NCBI RefSeq assembly: GCF_000423025.1
Contig: NZ_AUHE01000004.1
Span: forward strand, 124,001-188,000
DNA from: Gordonia shandongensis DSM 45094
GTDB lineage: Bacteria > Actinomycetota > Actinomycetes > Mycobacteriales > Mycobacteriaceae
DNA: 64,000 nucleotides
Reading direction: 5' to 3'
Shown here piece by piece: positions 16,780 through 24,586 of the stretch (the stretch's first letter is position 1; the number at the start of each line of letters is the position of its first letter). Made by a program: the position numbers and the translations under genes. The notes under the pieces are model-generated. The model was not told where the DNA came from. It ran no database searches and was given only the letters and a program-made list of their open reading frames with translations.

Positions 16780-17358
16780 TCAGCTCGCCCGCCCCATCGT
16801 GGCCGAGGCCGGTGCCGCCCCCAGCATCGCAGCACACGCCTGTCGAACCTTCGCCGCGTCCGGTTCCTCACCGGTGATGAGGTTCGCGTACACGAACGTC
16901 TCGGTGATGCGCACGAGAATCAGCGCGAGGTCGTCCACGGGCAGGGACGGACGGAGGTGCCCCGCATCGGTCTGTTCGACCACCACCTCAGCCACCCGAC
17001 CGACGATCCGCGGTTGCACACCGCCGTCCCAGGTGGTCATCAGTTTGAGTGCGCGCTCGGGTTCCCGAGTGAGGAAGCCGCGGAAGTTCACGTCGCGGTT
17101 CGCGATCGCCGCGAACTCGCCGAGCGTGTCGACGATCTTCGCGGCGCCGACTCCCGTCGACCTGCGGTACGCCGTGTCGAGAGCGAGGTCAGCCATCGAC
17201 CAGATCACCTCGGCGAGCAGCCCGTCACGACCGCGGAACCGCCGGTACAGCGTGCTCCGGTTGACGCCGAGACCGGCCGCCAGCTCGCCGACCTCGATTC
17301 GGCCACGGTCGACGAACGCCTCGCGCGCCGCGGCGACGATGACGTCCTGATCGAGCAT
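16780..17358 (-). CDS. TetR-family regulator
   Basis: A 192-residue regulator. The N-terminal helix-turn-helix is VGELAAGLGVNRSTLYRRFRGRDGLLAEVI, and the rest is a helical ligand-binding domain similar to the QsdR-type C-terminal family. It is divergent from the FadD gene at 17544 and upstream of the SDR, so it probably controls both in response to a lipid or acyl-CoA. The 185-base divergent gap contains a candidate operator (17417-17431) and 13-bp tandem repeats next to the start codon. Confidence 0.85.
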   Translation of the reverse strand: MLDQDVIVAAAREAFVDRGRIEVGELAAGLGVNRSTLYRRFRGRDGLLAEVIWSMADLALDTAYRRSTGVGAAKIVDTLGEFAAIANRDVNFRGFLTREPERALKLMTTWDGGVQPRIVGRVAEVVVEQTDAGHLRPSLPVDDLALILVRITETFVYANLITGEEPDAAKVRQACAAMLGAAPASATMGRAS

Positions 17359-17370
17359 CTCCGACTCCTA

Positions 17371-17409
17371 GTGCCCATGAACCGTGCCCATGAACCATGC
17401 CCACGAACC
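17371..17409. repeat. 13-bp tandem repeat, three units
   Basis: GTGCCCATGAACC twice (17371, 17384), then ATGCCCACGAACC (17397), 13 bases upstream of the TetR start codon. Each unit contains potential ATG codons on the plus strand that lead nowhere. Confidence 0.8.
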
Positions 17410-17416
17410 CGTGCAC

Positions 17417-17431
17417 CATTTACGGAAAATG
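17417..17431. promoter_or_regulatory. Candidate TetR operator in the TetR/fadD divergent region
   Basis: The inverted repeat CATTT-ACGGA-AAATG lies about 60 bases from the TetR start and 113 from the FadD start. It is short and AT-rich against a GC-rich background. Assignment is by position only. Confidence 0.35.
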
Positions 17432-17543
17432 ATGCAGAATCTCTCGTGATCGGGAACACTATCTCAACGAGTGGGTGACCATACCCATGTTCAGAGAATT
17501 CCGGCGGCACGTGACGTGCAGCGTTTCTGTGAGGAGAAGGTCC

Positions 17544-19193
17544 ATGATCGAGACGACAATGCAGCACGGAGATCTGCTGATCTCCGGAGTGGTCGAGTAC
17601 AGCCGCCGAATGTTCCCCGAGGCAAAAGTCATCACATGGACCGAGAACGGTGCACGTGAGGCGAGCTTCTCCGACGTCGCCGACCAGGGCGCCCAACTCG
17701 CCCACGCGCTGACCAAGCTCGGAGTCGGCGTCGGCGACCGGGTCGCCACCTTCATGTGGAACAACACCGAGCACCAGGCCCTCTACGCCGGCGTCCCCTC
17801 GATGGGCGCCGTCCTGCACACCCTCAACCTGCGCCTGTCGCCCGAACAGGCCGTGTTCATCATCAACCACGCCGACGACAAGGTGATCTTCGTCGACGCA
17901 TCCGTGGCCCCCATGCTCTCGCAGTACCTCAGCGGCACACCGAACGTCGAACACGTCGTCGTCGCCAACGGCCCCGTCGAATCGCTCACCGCACCCGAAG
18001 GCATCACCGTCCACTCGTACGACGACCTCATCGCGGGCCAGCCGACCACCTACGAGTGGCCGAAACTCGACGAGACCGCCCCCGCCGTCATGTGCTACAC
18101 CTCCGGCACCACCGGCGACCCCAAGGGCGTCGTCTACTCGCACCGCAGCATCTGGCTGCACTCGCTGACCGGCACCTCCACCACCGGAATGCAGCTGTCG
18201 AACCGCGACTCGATGCTCGCGATCGTGCCGATGTTCCACGTCATGTCGTGGGGCCTGCCCTACGCGGCGATGATGGCCGGCGCCACCCTCGTGATGCCCG
18301 ACCGCTTCCTGCAGCCCGAACCGCTGCTGGCGATGATGGCCGCCACCCGGCCCACCCTCGCGGCCGCCGTGCCGACCATCTGGCAGGGCGTCTCCGCACT
18401 GCTCGACGCCAAACCACAGGACATCACCCACCTCCGCGAGGTGGTCGTCGGCGGCTCCGCCGTCCCGCCGTCGATGATCGAGAAATTCGACGGCTACGGC
18501 GTGTCGATCGTCCACGCGTGGGGCATGACCGAGACGTCGCCGCTCGGCGCGATCGCCCGCCCCCCGGCCGGCGTCGACGACCCGAAGGAGGCGTTCGCGT
18601 ACCGCGTCACCCAGGGCCGCTTCCCCGCGGGCGTGCAGGCCCGCATCATCGGCGACGACGAGAAGGAGATGCCGTGGGACGGCGAGTCGGCCGGCGAACT
18701 CGAAGTCGCCGGCCCCTGGATCACCGCCTCCTACTACCAGCCCGACGGCAACGTGTCCGATGCGTCGAAGTTCCACGACGGTTGGCTGCGCACCGGTGAC
18801 GTCGCCACCGTGACCCCCGACGGCTACATGACGATCGTCGACCGCACCAAAGACCTGATCAAGACCGGCGGCGAGTGGATCTCGTCGGTGGAGCTGGAGA
18901 ACGTCATCGCCTCCAACCCGGCCGTCGTCGAGGCCACCGTGATCGGCGTCCCCGACGCCAAATGGGACGAGCGGCCCTTCGTCCTCGCCGTCGTCCGCAG
19001 CGAGGAGGACGCCGACGTCGACGCGCACCGCGCCTTCCTCGAGGAGCGGATCCCCCGCTGGCAGATTCCCGAGCGCTGGTCGTTCGTCACCGAGGTTCCC
19101 AAGACCTCGGTCGGCAAGTTCGACAAGAAGCGGGTCCGCCAGAACTACGCCGACGGCGACTACACCGTTCTCGGCGACCCCGCAGACGCCTGA
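17544..19193 (+). CDS. Long-chain-fatty-acid--CoA ligase (FadD-type)
   Basis: A 549-residue AMP-forming ligase read from ATG 17544, which has GAGGAGAAGG in good spacing (an upstream ATG at 17475 does not). The P-loop is YTSGTTGDPKG at 185-195, the adenylate motif is WGMTETSPLG, the hinge is GWLRTGDVA with DRTKDLIKTGGEWIS, and the catalytic lysine is in PKTSVGKFDKK. The sequence style is that of the medium/long-chain AlkK-like group. It is divergently transcribed from a TetR-SDR pair that probably belongs to the same fatty-acid pathway. Confidence 0.9.
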   Translation: MIETTMQHGDLLISGVVEYSRRMFPEAKVITWTENGAREASFSDVADQGAQLAHALTKLGVGVGDRVATFMWNNTEHQALYAGVPSMGAVLHTLNLRLSPEQAVFIINHADDKVIFVDASVAPMLSQYLSGTPNVEHVVVANGPVESLTAPEGITVHSYDDLIAGQPTTYEWPKLDETAPAVMCYTSGTTGDPKGVVYSHRSIWLHSLTGTSTTGMQLSNRDSMLAIVPMFHVMSWGLPYAAMMAGATLVMPDRFLQPEPLLAMMAATRPTLAAAVPTIWQGVSALLDAKPQDITHLREVVVGGSAVPPSMIEKFDGYGVSIVHAWGMTETSPLGAIARPPAGVDDPKEAFAYRVTQGRFPAGVQARIIGDDEKEMPWDGESAGELEVAGPWITASYYQPDGNVSDASKFHDGWLRTGDVATVTPDGYMTIVDRTKDLIKTGGEWISSVELENVIASNPAVVEATVIGVPDAKWDERPFVLAVVRSEEDADVDAHRAFLEERIPRWQIPERWSFVTEVPKTSVGKFDKKRVRQNYADGDYTVLGDPADA

Positions 19194-19272
19194 CACAGGC
19201 GCGTTCCGCGAGGCCCGGCCCGCCCGAACCTGAACGTTCGGCAGCCGGGCCTCCGGCGTCTACACTCCCCCT

Positions 19273-20289
19273 GTGAGCCGCAGAAGAGTAGTCACGCTGG
19301 CGGCACTGGGAACGGTGATCGCACTCGCCCTCGGCGTCACCGTGTGGACTCTGATCGCGAACGACTACGGCATCCACGAGGAACGCGTGACGATCGCGGG
19401 CCCCCGCGGAGAACTCCACGCCGACCTCGTCACGCCCATCGAGCACGACGGGCCCCACGGTCTCGTGATCTTCGTCCACGACGACGGCCCCGCCGACGCC
19501 GACCGCGGCGACCAGTACAAACCCCTGTGGGACTCGTTCGCCAAAGCCGGGTACGCGAGCCTGTCCTGGGACAAACCGGGAGTCGACGGCGCGCCCGGAA
19601 ACTGGCTCGACCAATCGATGCACGACCGCGCCGCCGAGGTCGAGGCCGCGATCAGCTGGGCCTACAGTCGACCCGACCTCGACGCGACGCGCATCGGCCT
19701 GTGGGGTGCCGGGCAGGCCGGTCTGGTGATCCCCGAGGTACTCGCGCGCCGCCACAACGTCCGCTTCGCGACCCTCGTCGGCCCGACTGTCGACTGGGCG
19801 CGTCAGACCCGCTTCGAGGCGACCGCCGACCTCGGTGACGCCTCGAAGCCCGAAGTCGACGCCGCAGCGAGGGCACGCGCCGAACGGGTCCGACTCCTGC
19901 GTGACGGCGCGAGCCACGCCGACTACCTCCGGGCGAAGGTCGACGCCGAGCCGCTGACCGCCACCCGCTGGCGGTTCGAGGAAACCAACATCGGCGCCGA
20001 CGCGACGGCCGACCTCGGTCGCATCAGCGTGCCGACCCTCCTGATCCTCGGCGGGCACGACCGGGTCACCGACGTCGACGCCACCGAGAAGGCGTACCGG
20101 ACGCACGTCCCCGCCGACCTGCTCACCGTCAAACGGTTCGACGACGCCACGCACCGCATCACCCGCAACGACATCGAGTATCGCGACGACCTGCGGGTGA
20201 AGGCCCGGGAGATGTTCGCGCCCAGGACGGTCTACGCACCCGGATACCTCGACGCCCTTCGGGTGTTCGCGAGACGGAACAGCCGCTGA
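19273..20289 (+). CDS. Secreted or membrane-anchored alpha/beta-hydrolase-fold protein lacking the nucleophilic Ser
   Basis: A 338-residue protein from GTG 19273. Residues 6-28 are a signal anchor (VVTLAALGTVIALALGVTVW). The fold elements are clear: HGLVIFVHDDGPADADRGDQ, then the elbow RIGLWGAGQAGLVIPEV, an acid in LGGHDRVTDVD, and a His in FDDATHRITRND. In relatives the elbow reads GxSQGG. Here the Ser position is Gly (GAGQAG), so classical esterase chemistry is not expected. Asp and His positions remain. It may be a binding or sensor protein. It sits alone between FadD and the small ORF. Confidence 0.75.
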   Translation: MSRRRVVTLAALGTVIALALGVTVWTLIANDYGIHEERVTIAGPRGELHADLVTPIEHDGPHGLVIFVHDDGPADADRGDQYKPLWDSFAKAGYASLSWDKPGVDGAPGNWLDQSMHDRAAEVEAAISWAYSRPDLDATRIGLWGAGQAGLVIPEVLARRHNVRFATLVGPTVDWARQTRFEATADLGDASKPEVDAAARARAERVRLLRDGASHADYLRAKVDAEPLTATRWRFEETNIGADATADLGRISVPTLLILGGHDRVTDVDATEKAYRTHVPADLLTVKRFDDATHRITRNDIEYRDDLRVKAREMFAPRTVYAPGYLDALRVFARRNSR

Positions 20290-20351
20290 CGGGGATCTGG
20301 CGTAGTCTGAACGGTGTAGACCCCTGATCAACGATGAAAGGCGGTGTCCCG

Positions 20352-20435
20352 ATGGACGCAGCGCTGTGGTCCGCAATCACCAGCAACGAGTCGCTCTTCA
20401 ACGCGCTCATGTACGTCTTCTCCGGCACCAAGTAG
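20352..20435 (+). CDS. Small ORF, 27 residues, with its own terminator
   Basis: ATG 20352 is preceded by GAAAGGCGGTG at ribosome-binding distance. The peptide starts MDAALWSAITSNESLFNALM and ends YVFSGTK. It is amphipathic, mildly hydrophobic with two aromatic residues, and lacks charged clusters or a cleavable signal. A strong terminator hairpin begins 28 bases after the stop, so the transcript looks like a short mono-gene mRNA. I do not recognise the peptide. Possible roles are a small membrane-associated or secreted helical peptide, or a leader. It is supported by the Shine-Dalgarno sequence, the stop and the terminator, not by known homology. Confidence 0.55.
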   Translation: MDAALWSAITSNESLFNALMYVFSGTK

Positions 20436-20462
20436 ACCGGACGAAGCAGACCTGAGACGACG

Positions 20463-20495
20463 CGAGGGCCCGCCTGATTCCAGGCGGGCCCCTCG
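20463..20495 (+). terminator. Strong intrinsic-type hairpin after the small ORF
   Basis: GGGCCCGCCTG-ATTC-CAGGCGGGCCC (20466-20491) extended by CGA/TCG at the ends. There is no clear T-run. It lies between the small ORF and the convergent DprE1-like gene, so it could serve both strands. Confidence 0.75.
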
Positions 20496-20514
20496 CCGTC
20501 TCTCGGAGGACATC

Positions 20515-21933
20515 TCAGACGAGCTGCAATCGGCGCGCCATGTCCGAGACGAACACCCCGTCCGGGTCGATCCGCCGTCGGACCGCGAGCCACTCGTCGA
20601 TCCGCGGGTACATCGCATGGAACGTCTCCGGCGACGTCACCGAGTCCTTCGCCGAATACAGGCGACCCCCGGCGTCGAGGACACGCCGGTCGAGGCGGGC
20701 GGTGAGGTCGCCGAGCCCCGGCCGGATCGCGAAGTCGAACGTCACCGTCATTCCCGGCATCGGAAACGACAGCGGAGCGCGGTTGCCGTCCCCGAACATC
20801 TTGAGCACGTTCACGAAGCTCGGGTGCCCCGAGGCCTGTACCTCCCGCAGCAGGGGCGCGAACTCGTCGAGCGTCTCGTAAGGAAGGACGAACTGGTATT
20901 GGAGGAACCCGCGCCGGCCGTAGAAGCGGTTCCAGTCGGCCATGATGTCCAGGGGATGGAGGAACGCCGTGATGTTCCGGATCCCGTTCTCGAAACTCCG
21001 GCCGGCCCGGAAGTACGCGGCGCTCATGGCTCCGAACGTCACCCGGTTCCCGAGGCCGCTCGGAAACACATCCGGGACCCTCAGGTATTGCGGGGCGTCG
21101 AACGCCAACGGATTCCGGCGCAGCGCCTTCGGCAGCTCATCGCGCACGGCGAGCCGTCCACGCGTGAAGTGTCCCCGACCCAGCTTGGACCCCGACGACA
21201 CGGCGTCGAACCAGCCCGCACTGTAGTCGGCGCCCGCACTCCACTCCTCGCGGTGCAACGCAAGTGTCTCGTCGACCGAGTGCGTCACCACCCCGTCGGC
21301 GAGGAAGTACGCCGTCTCGGTCCGTTGCAGCCGCAGACGCGCACGGACCACGATCCCGGTGAGCCCGAGCCCGCCCACCGTCGCCCAGTAGAGGGCGCCG
21401 TCGGGGTCGTCGGCCGTGCCGTCCGGCCCCAACTCGAGAATCCGCCCGTCCGCGACGAGCAGGTGCAGTCCGACGACTTGATCGCCGAAGCTCCCGGCGC
21501 TGTGGTGGCTCTTCCCGTGGACGTCGTGCGCGATCGCGCCCCCGACCGTCACCTGCCGGGTACCGGGGAGTACCGGCAGCCACAATCCCAGTGGGAGCGC
21601 CGCCCGCATCAGCCGGTCGAGGTCGACCCCCGCGTCGACGTCGGCCACCAGTGCGTCACCGTCGAGCGAGTGGATCCGGCACAGGCGTGTCATGTCGACG
21701 GTGAGACCTGCCCGGTTCTGCGCCGACTCGTTGTACGAGCGGCCGAGTCCGCGCGCGATCACACCGTTGCGCAGGTGCGGCGGTGACTCAGCGTTGCGTT
21801 CGGCGACCGTCGTGACCGCGCGCGCGATCTGATCCAGGTCGGGTGTCGACAGGACGGGAGCGGTGACCGCGTTGGTGCGGCCCCACCCGCTCATCGAGCG
21901 ACGGGCGATGGGCATGTCAGTAGTCGTTTTCAC
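20515..21933 (-). CDS. DprE1-like FAD-binding oxidase (decaprenylphosphoryl-ribose oxidase paralogue)
   Basis: A 472-residue VAO-type flavoprotein very close to DprE1 along its length: GVIARGLGRSYNESAQNRAG, LPLGLWLPVLPGTRQVTVGG, HGKSHHSAGSFGD, RRGFLQYQFVLP, and a C-terminus VFVSDMARRLQLV. DprE1 oxidises decaprenylphosphoryl ribose on the way to the arabinan donor of the cell wall. The active-site Lys (AKD motif) is kept. The Cys that benzothiazinones bind in M. tuberculosis (Cys387, in WNICVDF) aligns with Thr398 here (MTVTFDF). No dprE2 reductase adjoins it, which argues for a paralogue rather than the main enzyme, although that cannot be settled within this window. Confidence 0.8.
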   Translation of the reverse strand: MKTTTDMPIARRSMSGWGRTNAVTAPVLSTPDLDQIARAVTTVAERNAESPPHLRNGVIARGLGRSYNESAQNRAGLTVDMTRLCRIHSLDGDALVADVDAGVDLDRLMRAALPLGLWLPVLPGTRQVTVGGAIAHDVHGKSHHSAGSFGDQVVGLHLLVADGRILELGPDGTADDPDGALYWATVGGLGLTGIVVRARLRLQRTETAYFLADGVVTHSVDETLALHREEWSAGADYSAGWFDAVSSGSKLGRGHFTRGRLAVRDELPKALRRNPLAFDAPQYLRVPDVFPSGLGNRVTFGAMSAAYFRAGRSFENGIRNITAFLHPLDIMADWNRFYGRRGFLQYQFVLPYETLDEFAPLLREVQASGHPSFVNVLKMFGDGNRAPLSFPMPGMTVTFDFAIRPGLGDLTARLDRRVLDAGGRLYSAKDSVTSPETFHAMYPRIDEWLAVRRRIDPDGVFVSDMARRLQLV

Positions 21934-22012
21934 GGCGTGAACCTAGCGGCCGATGCTGAGCCTGCCTGCAGAAGCAGCTGAGTATCGAACCGTGATCGGT
22001 GCTCTCACCGAC

Positions 22013-22105
22013 CCCCGGCGAGCATTTCCACCACGATTTCGGCCGAAATCGACTTGTTTCGGCCGAATGACTTCACATACGCGTTGGTAATGCGCGGTGG
22101 ATGGC
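22013..22105. repeat. 93-bp direct repeat, copy 1
   Basis: It matches 22666-22758 with two visible substitutions. It contains the perfect 16-base palindrome GATTTCGGCCGAAATC and a second TTCGGCCGAA core. This copy overlaps the 3' end and stop of the small membrane protein gene. Confidence 0.9.
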
Positions 22106-22549
22106 GACACGACGCCCGAGCGCGCGGACACCGATGCCCACCAGAACGAGGAAGAACGCCGCGACGACCGGGATCGTCGGACCGGCGCCAGCCTGGTCGA
22201 CACCCAGCACCAGCGTCCACCAGACGATGAGGCCGCCCGCCACGGGCGCCGCGACGGCCAGAATCCCCGACCACAGTCGCCGAGAGAAGATCGCACCGGC
22301 GACGGCCGCGATCACCGTCACCGCGAACCCCGCCGTCCAGCACATCATCAGCACGTCCACATAGGCGGCAGCGTCGCTCGCCGACCCGCCGAGCGGGACG
22401 TACCCGGACCACCCGTGGTCGACGGGGACGTAATCCGCATACCGTCTGGGCATCCCGTCCGAGAGGATCGTCGGGCTCATCAACAGACCTACCACGAACG
22501 CCCACCAGCCGACGTCCTCGACAACCGTCGACACCCGCGCCGCACTCAT
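22073..22549 (-). CDS. Hypothetical membrane protein, four predicted segments
   Basis: A 158-residue protein of unknown function from the ATG at 22549, which has a GGGGGGGAAG ribosome binding site; a longer in-frame version would begin inside the 93-bp repeat and is not credible. Hydrophobic segments are visible around VGWWAFVVGLLMSP, VLMMCWTAGFAVTVIAAVAG, ILAVAAPVAGGLIVWW and IPVVAAFFLVLVGIGV, with a Tyr/Asp-rich loop (YADYVPVDHGWSGYVPL) between the first two. The C-terminal residues after GVRALGRR are encoded by repeat copy 1, so the present C-terminus may have been created or replaced by the duplication. Confidence 0.7.
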   Translation of the reverse strand: MSAARVSTVVEDVGWWAFVVGLLMSPTILSDGMPRRYADYVPVDHGWSGYVPLGGSASDAAAYVDVLMMCWTAGFAVTVIAAVAGAIFSRRLWSGILAVAAPVAGGLIVWWTLVLGVDQAGAGPTIPVVAAFFLVLVGIGVRALGRRVAIHRALPTRM

Positions 22550-22665
22550 CGTGATCACTTCCCCCCCGTCTCGGCGATCCGGCTCGCCGCGGCCAAGAGT
22601 ACCCCGCGCGCCAGAATGATCCCTCACCTGGTCAGACGCGTCTGAGTTCCCCCGGCGAACATGCA

Positions 22666-22758
22666 CCCCGGCGAACATTTCCACCACGATTTCGGCCGAA
22701 ATCGACTTGTTTCGGCCGAATGAGTTCACATACGCGTTGGTAATGCGCGGTGGATGGC
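22666..22758. repeat. 93-bp direct repeat, copy 2
   Basis: The second copy lies between the small membrane gene's promoter side and the ssrA terminator. A further partial start of the unit (CCCCCGGCGAACATG) occurs at 22649-22663, so the left edge has been triplicated. Confidence 0.9.
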
Positions 22759-22768
22759 CGAGAAGCGA

Positions 22769-22802
22769 AACGGCGCCCCACCTGGTCAGATGGGGCGCCG
22801 TT
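22769..22802 (-). terminator. ssrA terminator
   Basis: Perfect 12-bp stem AACGGCGCCCCA / TGGGGCGCCGTT with a 10-base loop, seven bases past the tmRNA 3' end on the minus strand. Confidence 0.85.
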
Positions 22803-22808
22803 CCTCGG

Positions 22809-23177
22809 TGGAGCCGCCGGGAATTGAACCCGGGTCCTCCGTCACTTCAGCGGGGCTTCTCCGTGTGCAGTCCGCTGTGTCTCTACTCGGATCTCCCGGT
22901 CCCGCGAACAAGCCGGGATGACGATCCCAGTCGCTGTGAGGTGTCCCGTCGACGCCCGCGACCGGCGGCGACGGTGAGTTCCCTAGCTGATGCCGGCACC
23001 AGACCCGGGAACGAAAGTCCGGGCCGACAGACTAGCCTCGGTGCTTAGGCAGCGAGAGCGTAGTCGCGCTGATTGGAATCGGCGCTTAATTGGTTGCTAC
23101 GACGCTTACGGTGGTCTCTAGCCTGCACCGACACGCTTCCCCCACCTCAATGAACGCAGTCGAAACCGATCGGCCCC
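22809..23177 (-). ncRNA. ssrA: tmRNA
   Basis: A 369-nt transfer-messenger RNA. The 5' end GGGGCCGATC (23177 downward) is followed by GGTTTCGAC and pairs with CGGCTCC before discriminator A at 22809. The T-arm is visible as GGGTTCAATTCCCG. The tag frame (23083-23045) encodes ADSNQRDYALAA and TAA. The M. tuberculosis tag, as I recall, is ADSHQRDYALAA. It rescues ribosomes stalled on broken mRNAs together with SmpB, encoded about 870 bases away on the same strand. The 3' CCA is not fully encoded (ACCG). Confidence 0.96.
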
Positions 23178-23289
23178 GAGGTGGTGCCACCCGTGTTTTT
23201 CAGGTGACACCCCATGATAACCAACGCGGCCGCCAGAATCATCCCGATATCCGGTCGGCGTCGCCATCGCCCGGTATCGCCCCGGGCTC

Positions 23290-24042
23290 TCAGCCGATGC
23301 GGAGCAACGCCGTGTCGCCGCCGGGCACCTCGATCCGCAAGACGCCGTCCGACGAGGTGATCTCCCGCCCCGACCACACATCGCGCGCCGGAACCATGTC
23401 GTCGCCGGCCAATCCCAGATCGGAGATCTCCACCGACATCTCACGACGATGCTCGTCGCGATTGTTCATCGCGACGAGCAGCCCCCGCTCCCCGATGGCC
23501 CGTGACGACACCTCGGGGTCACCGAGAACGTCGGCGCCCGGCGCGCCGCGCTCATCGGTCACGAACGCGAGCACTTCGCGATTGACCAGGACCCGGTTCG
23601 TCGGCTCCGGGAGCGCGGCGACGTCGCCCGACACGACGAGCGGTTCGGCGGCCATCACCCGGTGCGTCACCGCGGTGCGCAGCGTTCGCGCGTACGGCTG
23701 ATCGGCGTGGATCGCCACGCGCGTCTGCTCCCGATCCGGGAAGCGCAGCGCCAGTCCCCGCTCGGCGAGATAGTCGCGGTCCCCGTCGTACCTGTCCCTC
23801 GAGCTCCCCGCGCAGTCGACCAGCACCGTCCGGAAGCCCGCATCACGCAGCCCCCGCTCGACGACGGCGTCGGCCTGCCGCCGGACGTCCTCGGACGTCG
23901 CCCCGCACGGACGGTCCGCGTTCACCAGCACCCCGACCACCGGGACGTCGTCGTTCGGCAGCTCGTCGGTACCGCACGCCGTCAGCGTCGCGAGTACGGC
24001 CGCTGCGGCGCAGCCCGCGGCGACGGCTCGACGGAACCGCAC
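23290..24042 (-). CDS. Putative lipoprotein with glycosidase-like C-terminal beta-domain
   Basis: A 250-residue protein from a GTG that directly follows the smpB TAG stop (TAGGTG). Residues 1-23 are a lipoprotein signal ending VLATLTAC, so Cys23 would be lipidated and the protein held on the outer face of the membrane. The middle (DADRPCGATSEDVRRQ... RTVLVDCAGSSRDRYDGDRDYL) has two more cysteines. The last 90 residues (LLVAMNNRDEHRREMSVEI ... ARDVWSGREI ... LRIEVPGGDTALLRIG) look like the C-terminal beta-sandwich of alpha-galactosidase-type hydrolases. No catalytic barrel is present, so it may be a binding protein. Function unknown. Confidence 0.7.
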   Translation of the reverse strand: MRFRRAVAAGCAAAAVLATLTACGTDELPNDDVPVVGVLVNADRPCGATSEDVRRQADAVVERGLRDAGFRTVLVDCAGSSRDRYDGDRDYLAERGLALRFPDREQTRVAIHADQPYARTLRTAVTHRVMAAEPLVVSGDVAALPEPTNRVLVNREVLAFVTDERGAPGADVLGDPEVSSRAIGERGLLVAMNNRDEHRREMSVEISDLGLAGDDMVPARDVWSGREITSSDGVLRIEVPGGDTALLRIG

Positions 24043-24516
24043 CTACATCCCCTTCACGCGGCGTCCGATGGTCCGCTCCACCTCGCGCTTCGCGGTGCGC
24101 TCGGCGATGTCGCGCCGTTTGTCGTGCGCCTGCTTACCGCGCGCGAGAGCCAACTCCACCTTCGCGTAGCCGTCGGAGAAGTACATCGACAGCGGCACCA
24201 GCGTCAGGTTGCCGTCGCGCAGCTTGCCGATCAGACCGTCGATCTCGCGGCGGTGCATCAGCAGCTTCCGCTTGCGGCGCGGCGGATGGTTCGTCCACGT
24301 TCCGCTGCCGTACTCGGCGATGTGCACGGCGTTGAGCCACACCTCACCGTCGTCGACCGTGGCGAAGGCGTCGACCAGCGACGCCTTCCCCTCACGGAGC
24401 GCTTTGACCTCGGTGCCCTGGAGCACCATGCCGGCCTCGAAGGTCTCGAGGATCGTGTAGTTGTGCCGGGCCTTGCGGTTGGTCGCGATCACCGACCTGC
24501 CCTTCTCCCGCACCAC
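24043..24516 (-). CDS. smpB: SsrA-binding protein SmpB
   Basis: A 157-residue partner of tmRNA in trans-translation. The OB-fold core reads [20 protein letters not shown], then [14 protein letters not shown] and [23 protein letters not shown]. The C-terminal tail with [18 protein letters not shown] is the helix that mimics a codon in the A site. All family features are intact. It lies downstream of ftsEX as in mycobacteria and directly upstream of the lipoprotein gene. Confidence 0.97.
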   Translation of the reverse strand: MVREKGRSVIATNRKARHNYTILETFEAGMVLQGTEVKALREGKASLVDAFATVDDGEVWLNAVHIAEYGSGTWTNHPPRRKRKLLMHRREIDGLIGKLRDGNLTLVPLSMYFSDGYAKVELALARGKQAHDKRRDIAERTAKREVERTIGRRVKGM

Positions 24517-24586
24517 AGCTCACCTCCCGGCGAAATCGTTCTGTCCCTCGCGTCGACGACACACCCGGCGACGCATCCGACGGGCG

